A stretch of 64,000 nucleotides of DNA from Favolaschia claudopus (Eukaryota; Basidiomycota; Agaricomycetes; Agaricales; Mycenaceae). Positions 33,148 to 44,574 of the stretch are shown here, piece after piece. The stretch covers positions 682,001 to 746,000 of the forward strand of contig JAWWNJ010000099.1 of assembly GCA_037176885.1 (NCBI GenBank), written 5' to 3'. The notes beneath the pieces were generated by a model, which was not told the origin of the DNA, ran no database searches, and was given only the letters and a program-made list of their open reading frames with translations. A program made the translations under genes and the position numbers. The first letter of the stretch is position 1. Every line of letters begins with the position of its first letter.

Positions 33148-35367
33148 CTAGGCGTGAGATGCAAAACCGGGAGGTTTTCCTTTCGAAACCATCGTCTTGA
33201 GTTCAGGACAGTTACGAGAAAGGTGTCCATGCACCCCGCAATTGAAGCACAAGCCGGTTGCAAGGTATTCACTCCGCTTCTTGGCAGACAAATGGCCGCC
33301 GTTGTCACGAGATTTCGACTTAGGAGGTTCGGGTTCAGCGCTGGAAACCGAGATAACGCGCCCTCCGGTACGACGTTTCCCGTTCAAATCTGAGTCCAGT
33401 TTCTGGTCATCGGGCTTGAATTGAGTCTTACTCGATTCAGCCATATCGATTTCATCGTTATCGTCGTCAACCTTGACGATAATTTTAGCGCTTTCAGCAC
33501 CAGCAGTGACTTCAGCCCAAGAGGAGGTTTCCGGATCGAGTTTATCCCGGAACATTTCCTTGCGTATGTCGGCGTTGAGGCTCCGCCAGAACATCACAAC
33601 CTTCTCCTGGTTGGCTTCAAGACCAATGGTATTGTAAATTCGTTCCCATTCAGCCTTGTGAACCAATACTGACTTGGTGCCTTGAAGGCAAGAGCGCAAT
33701 CGAGTGCGTTGCTTCTCACGGAAATTCACAGGGAAACAAAAATTGGATAAACCCCAAAAGAACTCACTCAGAGTCCAAACGTGCTCATCATTCTCAACCT
33801 TGCTGTTGTAGAATTCAAGTGCACGAGCCGTCAAATAGTACGACAAGTAAAACACTCGTTGATCGGTTGGAACTTTTCCGAGTTGAACATAATTTGATCC
33901 TTCCTTGACGAATCCATGGAAGGCAATGGCATCCGGTGAGCCATCATATTCCTTTGGAGGAATAGGCTTCAAAATCATTTTATTTTTCCTGTGAGAACTC
34001 TGTTTCTTCTTAGAGGAACGGCGCTTGCGACGATGACGCGACGGGTGTGACTTCCCGGAACCTGATCCATCCGAGGGCTCAGAGTCTGAGCTCGACGAGT
34101 CAGATGGGTCGGATGGGGTGGGTGAACCATCTACGCGCTCGGCATTGCGCGACGTACGCTCTATAAAGCTGCCTGGCGCGACGCGTGCAGCAGGAGTGGG
34201 ATCGGGACGGAATCCGCGAGCTCCGTGATCCGCACTGATCTGTCTATCAATGCTGTTTTTAACAGCAGTCTGTGCCCCGGTTAGGTTACCCTTGGGCGTT
34301 ATCGTCCGAGAACGTTGCAAGCTGCTGATCTGCGCTTGCAGATCAGCAATCTTTTCATCTACACTCTGGCCAGAGTTAATTGAATCTTTCATCGGCTTGA
34401 GCAATGATCTCGGAGTTCGGGGTTCGGTCCGTTCAGAAGCCAAGGTGATTGGCATTTGATCAAAGAACCCAGGTGGCGGTGAAAGCTGTTCTTCTTTGAC
34501 AGCACGGCCAATTGCGGCGAAATTCTCAAGAGCGTTTCTTTGCGCGTCGATATCGCGCTCAGAGAAATCTTCCGAGAGGTTAGCTGCACCCCAGTTGCGA
34601 GGGTCAGCACCTTTACCTTTCTGGCGGGAGGTTCCAACACCATGAGGTATGGCCGGACTGACAATAGTTTCAGGCACATTCACTGCCGATCTATCATCAA
34701 TATCTATCAAGTTCGTGTTCTCATCAGCGGGCGGGATCTGACGCGGGATAGTTACCCCGCGCCCCGACGCAGCAGCCAAAGCTTCCTGGGCCAAAGCTTG
34801 ATGGCGGCGAGCAACACTCACAAGCTCGTCAACACTCATATTCTGAATCGCACGCGAGACGGTGGATGTGGAACGAGAGATAACATCATTTACTACGGTA
34901 CGGGAACCCATAGTATTCTGACGACGGGGCGTTGCCATGTGAGACATAGCAACACCCTCGTCGAGCATCCCCCAATCTACGGCAGAGGTCAATACGGGCC
35001 CATAGAGCTCGGTATGCGTCGAGGGTATCGACGATGAGGTCTCGTTGCCCAGAGGCAACGGTTCGACGCTCGAAGGCGAAGCGGTCTCACCACCCGAAGA
35101 TGATGGGGTCTCGCTGCCCGAAGGCAGCGGTGTATCTACACGAGGGGAAGGTCTTCCACCCGAGACCGCCTGACTGTATGAGAAGTCAGGGGAAACGGGG
35201 CGTGATTTTGTCGAGGAGGCACGACTCTCCGGTCGGGGAGTCCCAGAGCGCGGACTCGCGGTGTTGGCAGCACTAGCAGGTCTTCCAGTCGACGCAGGCA
35301 GTCCAGGGACGGCTTGGTGAGCGTGAGAGCGAAGCGGGTAACGAGCGCGGCCAGCAGGATCAGTCAT
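33148..35367 (-). CDS. Gag polyprotein of a Ty3/Gypsy-like element
   Basis: A single intact frame of 739 residues starts 96 bp inside the 5' LTR. Residues 1-430 are low-complexity (Ser, Pro, Thr) with a predicted coiled segment near VDEKIADLQAQISSLQRSR. A Ser/Asp-rich and then Arg/Lys-rich block (RHRRKRRSSKKK) follows near 455. The retrotransposon Gag domain lies about 480-640 (FYLSYYLTARALEFYNSK, REKQRTRLRSCLQG). A CCHC knuckle with C707, C710, H715 and C720 (CFNCGVHGHLSRNC) binds nucleic acid. After the stop, another frame continues briefly with VDFALNDDRDALLES, a trace of the former gag-pol junction. Gag forms the particle that packages the RNA. The intact frame and fresh LTRs suggest recent activity supplied in trans. 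Confidence 0.9.
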   Translation of the reverse strand: MTDPAGRARYPLRSHAHQAVPGLPASTGRPASAANTASPRSGTPRPESRASSTKSRPVSPDFSYSQAVSGGRPSPRVDTPLPSGSETPSSSGGETASPSSVEPLPLGNETSSSIPSTHTELYGPVLTSAVDWGMLDEGVAMSHMATPRRQNTMGSRTVVNDVISRSTSTVSRAIQNMSVDELVSVARRHQALAQEALAAASGRGVTIPRQIPPADENTNLIDIDDRSAVNVPETIVSPAIPHGVGTSRQKGKGADPRNWGAANLSEDFSERDIDAQRNALENFAAIGRAVKEEQLSPPPGFFDQMPITLASERTEPRTPRSLLKPMKDSINSGQSVDEKIADLQAQISSLQRSRTITPKGNLTGAQTAVKNSIDRQISADHGARGFRPDPTPAARVAPGSFIERTSRNAERVDGSPTPSDPSDSSSSDSEPSDGSGSGKSHPSRHRRKRRSSKKKQSSHRKNKMILKPIPPKEYDGSPDAIAFHGFVKEGSNYVQLGKVPTDQRVFYLSYYLTARALEFYNSKVENDEHVWTLSEFFWGLSNFCFPVNFREKQRTRLRSCLQGTKSVLVHKAEWERIYNTIGLEANQEKVVMFWRSLNADIRKEMFRDKLDPETSSWAEVTAGAESAKIIVKVDDDNDEIDMAESSKTQFKPDDQKLDSDLNGKRRTGGRVISVSSAEPEPPKSKSRDNGGHLSAKKRSEYLATGLCFNCGVHGHLSRNCPELKTMVSKGKPPGFASHA

Positions 35368-35462
35368 CGGGGTCGGTGTCGAGCTCAGAGGGGTCAGAGA
35401 AGGTCGGGGGAAAGCGAAGTCAAGAGCGTCGACAGTCTAGAGACTTGGTTCAGTTCAAAAGA

Positions 35463-35668
35463 TGTGACGGAAGCGAAGGCGAGTCGAGTTCCGGCACAAG
35501 TGGATCAAACAAAAAGAACTGGTGTAAGTCTTAGATTGACCAAGGGAAAAAGCTATCTACGACAAGAACTAACTACTTATACAGGAAAATCGAGGCTGTG
35601 TACATGGAGTCATGGGGACGAAACGGGCAGATCTCGCCGTGAGCGGATGCAAACGCCGATCCGTCACA
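35463..35668 (-). repeat. 5' LTR of the Gag-only element
   Basis: Read on the minus strand it holds a TATA-like TGTATAAGTAG and ends in TCCGTCACA. The sequence directly after it (TCTTTTGAACTGAACC) does not begin with the TGG typical of a tRNA primer-binding site. Confidence 0.9.
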
Positions 35669-35673
35669 GCGCT

Positions 35674-37702
35674 GCAACGCAAATACTGCTGACCAGCTTG
35701 ATGGGAGTAGCGAGCAGAAATGAGAGGAGAGGATAGCAAACGCACCGTAGAAATGGGGCGTTGAGGACGCCGACCAGCATGCGGGGCTGGGGCGTGCGGC
35801 GCCGAAGTAATGCTGAAAGGTCCAAGGCCGTTGGCTAGTGAGTAAACCAAAATAACGAGCTGGCGGGGACACACGATTGGCTCCGAGACGATTCGATTTG
35901 AGGTGATCTCAGCGTGAGTTTTGGGGCGTAGAGTCGGCGAAGTGGACTCGGGTTGATTTACAGAAATTCATTAGTGAGGAGTGCGGGGGGGAGAGATCGC
36001 GGCCACTCACGGAGTGTCGTGGCTCCAAGCATGCGCGATATCAGACCCAGTCAATGGCGGAATCACCTAGATGTACCGTGCGGCGAAAGACAGGATGAGC
36101 AAACCGTTTCCGAAACTAAAAATTGCTTACAGTTTTGAGAACCAGGCGAGGAGAGTGTGGTGGCTAATTGTATAGGAACGTGAATAGGTGTGGACAGAAC
36201 TCAATACTAGTCGATGAACTCACCAACAAAGTACTCGCTGTGAGCGTGGCGGTCATTTTCTCGTCATTATGCCATGGACGAGCTCTCAGCTTGAATTCTC
36301 TGGCTCAGTGTTGTGATAGACTTCGGAGATGGTGGTAGGAGGCAAGGAGAGCGGAGGCGTCACAACACAGTGACAACATTGATGACGCGCGTCGGCGAGC
36401 CTACAGTCAAGGACTCCGCCCCTTGAAGCGCACGCTGGCGCACTGAGGGCGCGCGAAGGTGCCTTCTGCCCAACGTTGTTTGTAGCGGGCGGGCCGGAGC
36501 GGTATCCAGGCGCTGGTGAGTTCCTCAATTGCAGGAAAGGCTGTCTTCATGGTCAATGTGGGTGCCGTCGGAGAGGTCGGGAGTCGCGTGGCGCGACCTT
36601 AGTGCGCTTCACGGCCTTCACCACAACATGGCAGAAGGTCAAATAAAATATATTTTATCAGAAAAGGAATACACACAAGAGCTCATGTATTTATTGTGGT
36701 TTACCCACCAGTGAAATTCTCAAACTCAGCTGAGCACTCGTAGATGGCGGGGCGGGCACCAGGGCCGTGGCGGGAGGGTGTGCAAAGTGACCGGGTCGGC
36801 GGGCGGAGTCCGAAAGTCACGTGATGTCTATACGGGGCAATCTAATTAGACCAATCGAACGGTTCCTCCTCCTCGGACCTCTGTCTGAGTCACCCAGGCC
36901 CTTGGCAACAGGCAACATAAATGATGCCAATTTCCGCCACGTCAATTCTTGCTCTCTCTTGTCTCCCACATCGTGCCGTCTCCTCAATCCTTCCGCTTTC
37001 TGTGCGGCCTAACCAGCGCTAAGTGCATACATTTCCGATCGTTCATGTTGTTCTGTCTAACGCTACCTACAGAGGACATCCGTCTCAGGTGAAGCTTACG
37101 ACGTGTGGGGGTTTTTGTCGAGGTCGAGGGTATGTCTGGCACTATACTCCGTCTGCAACAACAACGGCCTCACCACATGCTTCTAGACCCCAACCGCCAA
37201 TCGCACGGACCATCAAAAATCTGTGGCAGCTGGCTCGACGGTGGTGAGTGAATCTTCTGCACTCTCTCCGACTCGCCTTCAATCGTCTCATGGTTTCTTC
37301 TCGACTTTCTAGGTCCCCGAGCTAGACAACGCGCGTACAAGGCAATATTCGAGTCCCCGCTATCCAATGTGCGGTCGCCTTGCCGCTGTGGTTACCGACC
37401 TGGATGTTTGGGGATGGTAAAGGTAAGTGTGTACGGGTTCCTAGTATAGTGTGTATTCACTACCATTGGCTGTACTACTGTACATTTTATCTCAATGCAT
37501 CTCACCTTTCCACAATTATTTGGTTGACACCACGATACCTTGCGATTCGCGTGCAATGATTTGAGATGAATTGCCCAAATTCTCGGACTATCACAATCCA
37601 GCTCGTACCATAACGCTTTTCAGTGCAAATTAGCGGAATTGTTTGAACTCCGGCGAAATAATTTGAAGATTGCTCGTTTCATCTCGTTTCTTTGCAATGC
37701 AT
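35674..37702. other. No gene recognised
   Basis: Mixed-composition sequence with short frames on both strands. GT..AG-like pairs occur near 37116-37320, but no coding exon pair could be supported. Confidence 0.3.
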
Positions 37703-37890
37703 AGGGGCGCTCAATTCTTAGCTCGTCGTCTCGTCTCGTCCCAGAAATTATTCATATCCCATGATGAGCTGATGAGACGATGATGCCACGCCGCTTCTCG
37801 CTCCACCGGCTCCAGATTTTCATCAATCCATCAAGGAATTAATTGTTTTCTCGACGAGACGAGCTGACGAGACAAGAATTGAGCGCCCCT
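37703..37890. mobile_element. MITE with 3-bp target duplication, in the F-box promoter
   Basis: CAT flanks both ends (37700-37702 and 37891-37893). The ends AGGGGCGCTCAATTCTT and the inverse AAGAATTGAGCGCCCCT continue into CTCGTC-rich arms. It ends 108 bp before the F-box start codon. Confidence 0.7.
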
Positions 37891-37998
37891 CATCTCGTGG
37901 ACTTTTCACTGGGATATCGATCAAGAGGCACCTGACGCGACTGTGACACTCTTGGGCTTCACGAGCACCCCCTCCAACGTGTCGTGTTAAAAGAACGG

Positions 37999-39376
37999 AT
38001 GAGTCCTCTGGAAATCCAAGAGCTACTGAATATTTGCATCGGTCTTCTCAGTGGCGGATGTACTGCCGACCTTCTTGCCTGCGCCTTAGTAGCCCGACCT
38101 TGGGTGAATGCAGCGCAAGCCAGACTTTTCAGAATTCCGATTCCACTTCGCCCGGTTACCGACTTCTCCTACTTTTCAGATTCTCAGGCCTCCAAATTTA
38201 TCTATAGCTTGCGCTCGAATCCAAGTCTGATTCGGTATGCGCAGGAACTCGAACTCGATGTCGGTGACTCGGTCAAACACACTGTGCACGTGCAAACGTT
38301 CGAGGATCTATGCACTGTGCAATTTACGCACCTGAAGCGCTTTTCGCTCGAGATCTATGGCTCTTTTGACTGGCATTCAACAGCAGTTAAGGGCATTGTG
38401 GCTCTTCCTTCGCTGGAATACCTCAGTATCAGCACACGCGACCAAACTTTCGGGTCTCTGGCCCACATTTGGGAGTGTTGCTCTCCCACAATCCGACATC
38501 TACAGATCGACTGCGCTGAGGGCGGGGAGCTGCCCCCTTCCACCAACCAGACCGTGTGCTTAGTATCCCTTCGCTTAGGAGTACGATTCTGGGGCGATGG
38601 CTGTCCCTGCGAACCACGCTCGCGTCTTCTCCATCCTTTCAATCTCTCGAGCCTTAAGGCTATTGGGATTCACGAGGGGGTATCCGTCCCTTGGAATTCG
38701 AGTGACATAGGGAGCATTGAAGTATTGGACGTCGATGGGATAGTGCGTCATATATTCTGAGAACCTCATATACTCCGACTGACTGACGACTCAAGTCGGA
38801 CCTTGACTTTTCTGATCCCCTGGACATTGTCCCGTTGCCAAATCTCCGGATCCTTCGTATTCATCTAACGGACAACACCATTGGTGTGTCGAACCTGGAT
38901 TGTTTGGGTCCGATCATGGAGTTTTATTCATATCTGCACACCATCATGATTGTGGTAACGCGCAGGTTCGAAGAAGACGAAGAGGATGAAAGTGGAATCC
39001 CAGCACTTGTCTCGGCGCTTCTATGTCTGGCATCGGGCTTGGTGACCCGGCCCCTCATCGAGTTGGAATATGATTATGAGGAGTATACGGAGGATGAGGC
39101 GAGGGCTTTAGTTCCCAATTTGACTGAGAGAGACCTGGTATGCAGCTCCTTCACTGCGTCCCACATTTCTGAATACCCATGCAGCTGCATTTTGTTGGTT
39201 CGTCATTTGAAAGGAATAGGCCTGAGATGGAACAGAGTTGGTGGCGAGTGAGTCTGTGAGCGACAACATGCGCGTGAGCTAATTGTCATTGCAGAGTGTT
39301 ATCAGTCAATTCTAATATCTCTGTTGCTCGCATCGGAAGTCTACAACCACTCAGCGCAGTAGAGCCAATACTGTAG
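37999..39376 (+). CDS. F-box-like protein, 3 exons, C-terminus truncated by a MITE
   Basis: Exons 37999-38742, 38796-39247 and 39295-39376 join in phase. The ATG at 37999 opens MSPLEIQELLNICIGLL and LLACALVARPWVNAAQARLF, the usual shape of the mushroom F-box helices near residues 1-45. Leucine-rich repeat-like segments follow (LEYLSISTRDQ, SPTIRHLQIDCAEG, LRILRIHLTDN). F-box proteins bring substrates to SCF ubiquitin ligases, and the LRR part would bind the target. The last exon reads SAVEPIL and stops at TAG (39374-39376), which lies inside the MITE at 39371-39854. Removing the MITE and one TA leaves the frame open for about 23 more residues. A reading that stops at 39251 without the second intron is also possible. 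Confidence 0.6.
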
Positions 39377-39854
39377 CCTTGTGTATGGGTGAAACGTAAC
39401 GCGTCACGCAGACTCCGTTTCGTTTCAACCGTCACGCGAAACGCAGGGCTGGTTTCACTGAAAGGTGCGTGACACAGAAATGACAAAAAATCCAATTTTG
39501 CTGCTGAATTTATTTTTTGCTGCTCGAATTTTCTTCTGGATTCCAAAGCAATGCTCCTGGCTGAATTTCTGGCCTGTATTTGACAGTGGGACGGTCGGGA
39601 CTGACAAATTTGCCTTTGAATCCTAGCTTCAAGTTAATTTCTACCCAGATAAGAAGGTCCTGGCAGTCATTGTAAGCTCGAAATCAATATTTACCTCGAG
39701 AACTGTCGTTTCTAGCCACTATTTTGAAGCTGTTTCTTGCAGCCGTTTCAAAGTTTTTGAGGTGTCACGCGTAACTCCCAGGTCGTTTCTGGTTTCACGC
39801 CTTGCGTTTCAGGTCACGCTCGAAAATCCGTTTCACCCATACACAAGGCTACAG
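39371..39854. mobile_element. Mariner-type MITE (TA target) at the end of the F-box gene
   Basis: TA flanks both ends (39369-39370 and 39855-39856). Terminal inverted repeats of about 26 bp begin CTGTAGCCTTGTGTATGG. Subterminal CACGC and GTTTC motifs are inverted between the arms. It has no coding capacity. Confidence 0.85.
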
Positions 39855-39856
39855 TA

Positions 39857-40991
39857 GTGACTCGTCTCGATCTGAATATAGTCTTTTCTGAGACAAAATA
39901 CGACGGAAAGGATTTGTTGTGCCCGAATAACAAATGACGTGTACTTACATCGGTAATCCTTTTCTTTGACACATCCTCGTTCAATTATCCCCACCGCAAT
40001 TCAACATTGCAGTCCCGAAAGTTGTATCAACATACCCACAATATAGTAGAGTCCATCGACCCCATACAACTGAGCCCAGGCTGTGAATGGCTGGTAGCCG
40101 TGACATATTTGCAACAAGAGTCTTGGCCAATTGGCGTGTCGAGGTTCGATTCCTCGCCGGTGGGTGTAGGTCGATTCAGGTTACTTTTTTATCTTCAAGT
40201 TATGTTCCCCAATGAGTTCATTAGTTACGAAGCTTTAAGAAGTTTGACCCCGTTCAATACCTACCATCCACTTCCACCGCACCGCTACCCCCCTCCTCCT
40301 CATCTCCGCGCCGCGAACTCTTCGATTTCCACATCGCACAGCAAAATCATTCATTATAATCATAATCATCCAACAAAAACGACAGCACATACTCAGTACA
40401 ATCTAAAACCTAACATCACATATTGAGTCCAACAACGGCAGCAGCAAGAAATCAAAGAGACACAATAAACGAGAAGAAAGAATCGTCATGATCAAGAGTC
40501 GTCACAATAACTCAGTCTAGCTGAGACCCCCATCAGCATCACCTTCGCCCGACCATGGATGCCGTCAAGAAAGCATCCCACTTCTTCATCTTCATCTACC
40601 GCAGCTCTCTACACCCGCCCCTCCAACGCAAATCACAAAGAAAGACACGACACATCATGATCTCCTCCTCCTGCTCCCCCACATCAGCCCAGCCAAATCG
40701 TCCCCCGTCGGCACCATGAACGCCGCATGGCTCAGCGTAGCACCGACCACCGCATGCACAACAACGATAACATCAAGCAGGTAGGTCGTCCATTCCGGCA
40801 CGTTGGCTCCGAGGGCCGCGATCGTGGAGGCGGAGGTGGGGAACGTTGGGGAGGAGGGCTGAGAGCGCAGACGGAGGTGAGTAAGCGGGAAGAAAGAGAG
40901 GAGGGTAGTAGCAAAGACGTACCAGAAGGCTTATCTAATAGTAACAAAGGCACCGACTCGCCTCCCCCCCCGGCGGTCTTTCCTCTGAGGT
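39857..40991. other. No gene assigned
   Basis: On the minus strand a short open stretch near 40730-40830 encodes a hydrophobic, membrane-like segment (LLDVIVVVHAVVGATLSH) but has no clear exons around it. A lone tRNA T-arm-like motif occurs at 40138-40154. I see nothing else I can support. Confidence 0.3.
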
Positions 40992-41694
40992 GTGTGCCCT
41001 TCTTCCTTCATACTTTCTTCGCCTAATCCCACATCTGAAAAGCTTACCTCCATCCGCCACACGCTCCCTGACTCTCCCTTGTCCTCCGCCCCGTTCTCTT
41101 CAACCCTGTCGATATCAAGATCTTTACTGTTAAGCATCATCAAGGTACCGCCGCCTCTTGCTATCCTCACTCTCAAAAGTAACGAGACGACCGCCACCTA
41201 CAACTGTTTGAACGCGCGCCAATATAAAGCTGTAATAATCGAGGGTTTTCTACTGAATCTTGCCAGCCGCACCGCCTATGGGATCGATCTAAGTGCTACA
41301 ACTACCCTCCTACAGGTCAGTCTCACCAAGCGCTCGGATACTCGGCCTGAATAATTCTTTCTAGCGCAGCGTTGTCCTCCGATCCCGTGGCAGGAGTGTA
41401 GGTCCTGCGCAGCAAGTGCATCAACTTGATCAAGCATGTCTCGTTGTCCGCGATATCCAGCCTAGCGTCATTCTCTAGGCGCGATCGCTGCGTAAAGGTA
41501 TGTTTTCGTTTCCTCGGCGCGCGCCACACTGATCTATGTTCTCCAGGCTCCTCAGCTTGTGATCCGCAACTACGTCGACGAGACCCCAGTAAGTTTATGT
41601 TGTCTTCGTCTCCACAAATTGCGCTGAAGTTGTCCCGCAGTTGTATCTTAGCGGATCTCGACCATTAAACTGTTTCACTCACGGCGGTTCATAG
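40992..41694 (+). CDS. Hypothetical multi-exon gene, unrecognised
   Basis: The last exons fit well: an exon ending LLQ at about 41315, then 41401-41499 (VLRSKCINLIKHVSLSA), then about 41549-41590 (APQLVIRNYVDETP), then 41641-41694 (LYLSGSRPLN..). They are separated by GT..AG introns that all keep phase 0. The 5' part (40992-41200) is Ser/Leu-rich and its boundaries are uncertain. No domain was recognised. It may be a real small host gene or a remnant of one. Confidence 0.3.
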
Positions 41695-43730
41695 TCGCCG
41701 GCGGGACCACGAAGTTAAGTATCTCTTTTCAAAACTGCGCTTTGACTTATATCGTTTGATTTTAGCACGCGGGAACGAACCGGCGTGGTAAGCTTCCACG
41801 TTGTTCTTGTTGCACGCGTTGACACGACTTGGCAGCTTGAGGATATGGACTCAGCAGGGAGTGGCCGACGTCGGAGGCGGCGCGAGGACTTGAGTACCTT
41901 TTATTTAGTTTGGAATTGGTGTATAGGTAGTGGAATTTGAATTTATATGCAATTTATTCGATTATACCCAGTGGAATTGAAAGGAACAGAGCAAACCAGA
42001 GCTGAACATAACTGCGCATGTGAGCGCAGGGCAGCTCAGAAAAAAAGTCTATATTTTCTGTTCTGAGCTATATTTTCTGTTCTGAGCTGTTGACGGATGG
42101 GCTGAGATGCTCAGATCTGGGTCCCGAAATTGCACAGATTGGAGCGTATCTGGGCAGACCAGCCCAGAAGGGATTCTCACTGGGGTTGAACTTCCAAAGA
42201 AGCGATTTGGTAGGCGGAGACAAGTCTGAAGAGGAAAAAGGCCTCAGTACCTGAAGACAATATATTCGCTCCATTGTTGGGCGAATAGCGTTTAGTGTGT
42301 CGCGCCACAATAAGTAGCTTGAGACGACGTACTAGTAGTAGTTTCGAGGAATAGTTGGAATCCCGGGCCCCGGCCAGGTTACTTAGACCTGTGAGTCCAG
42401 CACCGGCGAGGCGGTAAGTTGACTGAACTCATTCGTGTCCTAATTTGGGTTCTTGTTTGAATCTATTGTACTTGTTTGTTCCTTGAACTTGTCAAGAGAT
42501 TTCCGGGATCCTCTAAAATTCCAATGTGCTATTGTATCTCCCGCCAGAGCCTTGTTCCCCGGCTAATGCAAGTCCAGGCCGAATACCGATCTTATTTCCA
42601 GGTATTCAGCTGGCAGGACAGCTGCTCAGCATCAAGCTTCAGTTTGAAATACATACATCCAGTCTTCTCCGAGTCCCCCTCAGACTTGATTGTAGTCAGC
42701 TTAGTTAGCTGAACCTGAGCACAGTATTTATGTGTGATTGCTGCCTGAATAGCGGCGTCCCTACACTACTGAGTAGTAGTCTCGTCAGGTGCCTCTTGAT
42801 CTCTTACCACGATGTGGTCAGGCAAGAGGGGAGCCAGGCTCGCGCCCCGCTCTCAAAATTTCGATAGCATCTCGTCGTCCCGCCGACCCCTTCATTGCTG
42901 AAGGACCCAAGTATGCCACTTCAAAGGCAAAATCGTTCCCCAACGTCATCCGCAATGCCGAGGTGAATCCACCTCATTTCGACGCTAAACTCGCTGCAAC
43001 CTCCGCTATTTGCAATCACTCGATTTCCAAGCACACAGACAGCATCGTACACCCCCCTCGACGTCCTACGACAGCCAATTCGTCGTCCGCCTCGTCCACC
43101 GTCCCCCAAGACATTTGTTACATGTCACACGCTTCCGCGTATCACCTCGCTTGCTCGTCACGAAGCATGCCGTTCACCTATACAGTTGGTTCGCCAAACC
43201 CGTCACTTGCGACGAGCCTGCTCCCACATCCATTTCCCTTTCCATTCATCCATCACCGAACCCAGAACCGCGACGTACTGGACCGGCCTGCCCAAGATTC
43301 GAGGCGAGCGGCTAGTGTACCGACGTTGTCGATAGGCCGCCGGGAAACCCGGGATTTGCGCCCCCGTTTGTTTAGCTCCTGGCCAGCAAAGACTGGTTTA
43401 ACCAAGGTTTCACAGCAGCTTCAGTTTCCCTGGCTCGCTGGCGTGATGGACCCGAGTCGATGGGATCTTGCGATGCGAGCTGGTCGCGTCGCTCACAGGC
43501 CGACCTCTTTATGCCCCTTTTTCTTTTTCTTTCCTTATGTCCCTATGTCCAGTTACCGTTCCAAGTCGATGGATGCGTTCACCCACCCTCTCCACAACTA
43601 TACTCTACATACCACGGACGAACTTCTACTCTTACCATCCAGTACTTATCGCCTCCGGGCACCGCGTCTTAGCACTAAGGGTTTTGCTTGTTGCGGTATA
43701 TAAATGCCAAAAAAAGTAGTAGTCTCGTGA
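41695..43730. other. No gene assigned
   Basis: A tandem pair of TATATTTTCTGTTCTGAGC lies at 42050-42088. The 13-bp direct repeat GTAGTAGTCTCGT occurs near 42774 and 43716. The long open stretch at 42789-43703 looks like chance (see rejected items). Confidence 0.3.
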
Positions 43731-43777
43731 CCAGACTCTCATGACAGGGTTCCCTTCTGCCTGTCATGAGAGTCTGG
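43731..43777. other. Perfect 18-bp inverted repeat with 11-nt loop
   Basis: CCAGACTCTCATGACAGG at 43731-43748 is exactly mirrored at 43760-43777. It could be a cruciform, a short hairpin RNA or a residue of a foldback element. Confidence 0.7.
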
Positions 43778-43813
43778 AACTATCAGCTGCGGGTTAACCG
43801 TACCCTTGCTCGG

Positions 43814-43944
43814 CAACCCCGCCATTCCAAGGGTGATGGCAAATCGGTCGCCAGACCGATTAAAGCCGATGGCCCCGGCCAGTAAAACCCTCGGCAATCA
43901 GATATTTCCGGCGAAATAAAGCCCTCGAAATGACCGATTTTTCC
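43814..43944. repeat. 131-bp dispersed repeat, copy A
   Basis: Matches 49384-49517 in inverse orientation at high identity, from CAACCCCGCCATTCC to GACCGATTTTTCC. No coding content. Its class is unknown. Confidence 0.65.
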
Positions 43945-44574
43945 AGTAATTGTCGGGCCTGCTGCGAGGCTTCGAGCGCTGCGATACGCGAAAAACGCGA
44001 GAAAAACGGTGCCAACAAGGAGAACATTTCCGATGAAACAGAGGATGAAAAGTCTGACCTCTCGGACTCGGGAGACCCCGCGACCACATGGCCTCAAGGT
44101 AACAAACAGTCTGCAAGGTATACCCGAAACACGATGGGATATAAAGTTCTATAACCATTGATTCAATATCAACATTTATTCAAAGTAGCTAGTATTTATT
44201 GCTACGAGATTCTGAGGCACACGGTCGGTTTTGGGAAGTGACGCAAATGAATTTCAGCGAACGGTCGTTCAAATCCAGTTGCGTCATACCGAAGATTGAC
44301 CGGGAACTAATACGGTGAGGATTTGGTGAGGATCCATCTAAGAAACTTCTAAATTTGAAAGTCCTGCTCAAAGCAAATTGTTGTGGCACAAAAAGCATCG
44401 GTTTTTGCTGCACACAAAGTAATATACTTTATTGACCTTCACCTCAAAGGGGAGGTGCCGCGCGAGCCATATTTTCGCCTCTGAACAATCGCTCTCTAAG
44501 ACGTGACAGCGGAGATCACCGGACTTACGGCATGCGCTACAGTCTTGGGTCAATAGCGTTTTCTCAACTCGCCC

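Larger units (their letters stand above)
32689..35668 (-). mobile_element. Complete Gag-only LTR retrotransposon, 2.98 kb
   Basis: LTRs of 205-206 bp (32689-32893 and 35463-35668) start TGTGACGG and end CCGTCACA. They differ by about one inserted base. The 5-bp sequence GCGCT flanks both sides (32684-32688 and 35669-35673), which shows it inserted as one unit. The only gene is a 739-residue Gag on the minus strand. About 255 bp follow it before the 3' LTR and hold a purine-rich tract (GGAGGGCGGA) next to the LTR. No protease, RT or integrase is present, so it must be mobilised by proteins from another element. Confidence 0.9.

Noticed and set aside
40138..40154. A tRNA T-arm-like motif (CGAGGTTCGATTCCTCG)
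   Set aside because: The B-box match is exact, but no acceptor stem, D-arm or anticodon arm can be folded upstream at the right distance. It may be chance or a trace of a tRNA-derived SINE.
42789..43703. An open stretch of 304 codons on the plus strand
   Set aside because: Composition is low in complexity and shifts along its length, other frames are also fairly open, no domain or splice context is visible, and it ends in a repeat-rich region. It is most likely open by chance.
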